Assembly: GCF_014145505.1 (NCBI RefSeq)
Contig: NZ_JACIUZ010000028.1
Coordinates: 19,565 to 83,564 of the forward strand
From: Limosilactobacillus fastidiosus
GTDB taxonomy: Bacteria > Bacillota > Bacilli > Lactobacillales > Lactobacillaceae
DNA length: 64,000 bases
Reading direction: 5' to 3'
The translations under genes and the position numbers were made by a program. Positions 62,574 to 64,000 of the stretch are shown here, in pieces. Under the pieces are notes generated by a model. It had not been told where the DNA came from and did not search any database. It was given only the letters and a program-made list of their open reading frames with translations. Position 1 is the first letter of the stretch, and the number at the start of each line of letters is the position of its first letter.

Positions 62574-63410
62574 TTAATTAATGGATTGATTCCGATATTC
62601 GACCGGAGTCAATCCTTTCTTATTCAATGAAATTCGCTCGTAATTAAACCAAGAAACATAGTCTTGGACGATTTCACGTAATTGGTTGATCGATGAAATC
62701 TTTAACCGTTTTAAGCATTCGCGTTTCATTAGGTTAAAAAAGCTTTCTATTGGTGCATTATCTAGGCAATTTCCCTTCCGAGACATACTTTGAGTAAGAT
62801 TAGCTTTAGCCAACTCATTTCGATAATACTGTAATTGATAATGCCAACCTTGATCGGAATGTATAATTGGCTGACTACCTGCTGGTAGTCGGGAGCTTAA
62901 TTCTTGCAGTGTTTGTTCAATCAAAATTCGATTAGGACTAGCGGAAACCTGCGTTGCTAAGACTTCATTGCTGGCTTCATCAATAACTGCTGAAATATAG
63001 CCAAACTGATTATTGTCCAATTTTAGCTGCGTTATGTCGGTGTGCAGGACTCGGTAAACCTGTCGTTCATTGAACTTTTGCTTAAGAATATTAGGTGCTA
63101 CACGCCCGAGCTGACCTCGATAAGAAGAATAATGGCTTCTTTTGCTATAAACACAAACCTTTAATCCTATCTGTTTCATCAGTTTACGTACTGTCTCTGG
63201 ACTAATTGTATAGTTTAATTTCTTTAACTTGTAATAGATTCGACGATAACCGTATGTTTCCCGACTTTGGCGAAAAAGCTGTTTGATGACTTGTTTAATA
63301 TGGCCGTATTTATCTGTTGCTTGGATTGCCTTTAACCGTTCATAGTATGTCGACCTTGGCATCTTAAAATAAGCCAGTAACTCCTTTAATGGATAGTCTG
63401 CCCTAAGCAC
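62574..63410 (-). CDS. IS3-family transposase OrfB (catalytic, DDE)
   Basis: The 278-residue OrfB part carries the integrase core with DDE residues: LHTDITQL (first Asp), IHSDQGWHYQ (second Asp) and NAPIESFFNLMKREC (Glu). The N-terminal HTH_21-type block MPRSTYYERLKAI and YGYRRIYYKL are typical. It is expressed as an OrfAB fusion through a -1 frameshift from orfA; the start at 63410 (a GTG) may not be used by itself. Confidence 0.9.
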   Translation of the reverse strand: MLRADYPLKELLAYFKMPRSTYYERLKAIQATDKYGHIKQVIKQLFRQSRETYGYRRIYYKLKKLNYTISPETVRKLMKQIGLKVCVYSKRSHYSSYRGQLGRVAPNILKQKFNERQVYRVLHTDITQLKLDNNQFGYISAVIDEASNEVLATQVSASPNRILIEQTLQELSSRLPAGSQPIIHSDQGWHYQLQYYRNELAKANLTQSMSRKGNCLDNAPIESFFNLMKRECLKRLKISSINQLREIVQDYVSWFNYERISLNKKGLTPVEYRNQSIN

Positions 63411-63415
63411 TTGAA

Positions 63416-63985
63416 TTACTGCTGCTTGTTCTTTTCTTCTTGCTGTCTTAGGGCATGCAATTTTTTTAAGATATCAATCTCCATTTTTTGATATGCAACC
63501 TTTGCTTTTAACTTTTCTATTTCCTGTTGATATTGTTTATCTTTAGTTACCCGTTCTTTATTACTCGTCGTATGTCTTTTCATAGCTTTTACAGTCCGGC
63601 CTTTTACCTTCGGTTGAAGGCCGGCAATCCCTTCTTTTTGGTATTTACCATACCATAAACTAACGAGTGATTTATTTAAACCAAAATGAGCAGCTACTTT
63701 TTCTACGCTTAAGTCATGAGTTTGGCAATAATTCAGGACTTGTAACTTAAATTTAACTGAATACCGTTTCTTGGTATGCTTAATCACTAAAGACTCAAAG
63801 CCGTGTTCTCTAACCAAATTAATCCAGTGCTGTGCGACTGTTTTATCCGCCATACCATATTTTTTGCATAGTTTATCTTGGCTTATTCCACCTTGTAAAT
63901 ATTCTTGAACAATTTTAATTTTGAATTGTGTTGAATACTTCGTCATATAAAAAACCACCCTAAAATTGTTAGATTTGTCTAACAA
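63416..63985 (-). CDS. IS3-family transposase OrfA (DNA-binding)
   Basis: The product is a helix-turn-helix protein of up to 189 aa with two HTH units (LQGGISQDKLCKKYGMADKT and CQTHDLSVEKVAAHFGLNK) and a C-terminal leucine zipper (KLKAKVAYQKMEIDILKKLH). The ATG about 11 codons into the frame (MTKYSTQFKIK) is the likelier start. Seven A's on the minus strand (63461-63467) near its end make a slippery A-AAA-AAA site for -1 frameshifting into orfB; that frame is open from there on. Confidence 0.88.
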   Translation of the reverse strand: MLDKSNNFRVVFYMTKYSTQFKIKIVQEYLQGGISQDKLCKKYGMADKTVAQHWINLVREHGFESLVIKHTKKRYSVKFKLQVLNYCQTHDLSVEKVAAHFGLNKSLVSLWYGKYQKEGIAGLQPKVKGRTVKAMKRHTTSNKERVTKDKQYQQEIEKLKAKVAYQKMEIDILKKLHALRQQEEKNKQQ

Positions 63986-64000
63986 TTTTAGGGCAGTTCA

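Larger units (their letters stand above)
62537..64000 (-). mobile_element. IS3-family insertion sequence (IS150 group), complete
   Basis: The ends are imperfect inverted repeats: TGAAGTGCCATAG read inward from 62537 and TGAACTGCCCTAA read inward from 64000 (about 18 of 24 positions match). Between them lie overlapping orfA and orfB on the minus strand. The right end coincides with the last base of the window, so the target duplication cannot be checked. The length of 1464 bp fits the family. Confidence 0.85.

Noticed and set aside
1..64000. CRISPR arrays, prophage genes, rRNA operons
   Set aside because: No regularly spaced repeats, phage structural or lysis genes, or rRNA sequence was seen on either strand.

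Overview
The window reads as a low-GC Firmicute of the Lactobacillaceae. The best fit is Limosilactobacillus, probably L. reuteri or a close relative. Pointers are a LacLM-type beta-galactosidase end, a cystine-uptake (cyu/BspA-type) operon preceded by a cystathionine gamma-lyase gene, a malolactic enzyme, a gadC-gadB pair, bifunctional AdhE and class Ib ribonucleotide reductase. The species call is inference from remembered gene content, not from a search.

Layout. 1-4015: end of lacM, a membrane protein on the minus strand, a phosphoglycerate mutase and an esterase. 4169-7224: a cystine operon whose leader encodes a Cys-Cys-Cys peptide and a terminator; its cystathionine lyase gene is broken, but the ABC transporter is intact. 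7487-10581: pepC and malolactic enzyme on the minus strand; the divergent regulator mleR is a pseudogene carrying an IS200/IS605-type TnpB element. 12847-31008: housekeeping block rpiA, GNAT, dut, radA, PIN-TRAM, fhs, cysS-mrnC-rlmB, a SigH-like sigma factor, rpmG-secE-nusG, rplK-rplA, and rplJ-rplL. The last pair is separated from rplA by tRNA-His, gadCB and a PAP2 phosphatase. 31164-34058: small membrane protein, mscL and a PadR-DUF1700-DUF4097 operon. 34110-39255: AT-rich accessory segment with decayed DNA, then LysR / M20 peptidase / MFS transporter / N-acylamino-acid racemase-type enzyme. 39265-45947: adhE and nrdF, nrdE, nrdH on the minus strand. 46188-54029: tadA, SRP RNA and the dnaX-to-rsmI replication/translation cluster. 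54154-58883: polyphosphate operon. 59019-62445: galE and the t6A genes tsaB-rimI-tsaD. 62537-64000: an IS3-family element that ends exactly at the window edge.

Most interesting regulation seen directly in the bases: (a) an 11-bp alternative helix that competes with the cyu leader terminator and starts just after the Cys codons; (b) two NrdR-box-like 16-mers whose centres are 31 bp apart next to the nrdH promoter; (c) two L1-operator-like folds, one before rplK and one before rplA; (d) the ribosome binding site of the SigH-like gene lying in the 3' arm of a hairpin at the end of a structured leader.

The best candidate for a little-described system is the LysR/M20/MFS/racemase cluster at 34553-39202, which by gene content could import N-acylated amino acids (or dipeptides), racemise them and release L-amino acids. 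No CRISPR array or prophage was seen. Coordinates of hairpins and promoters were counted by hand.
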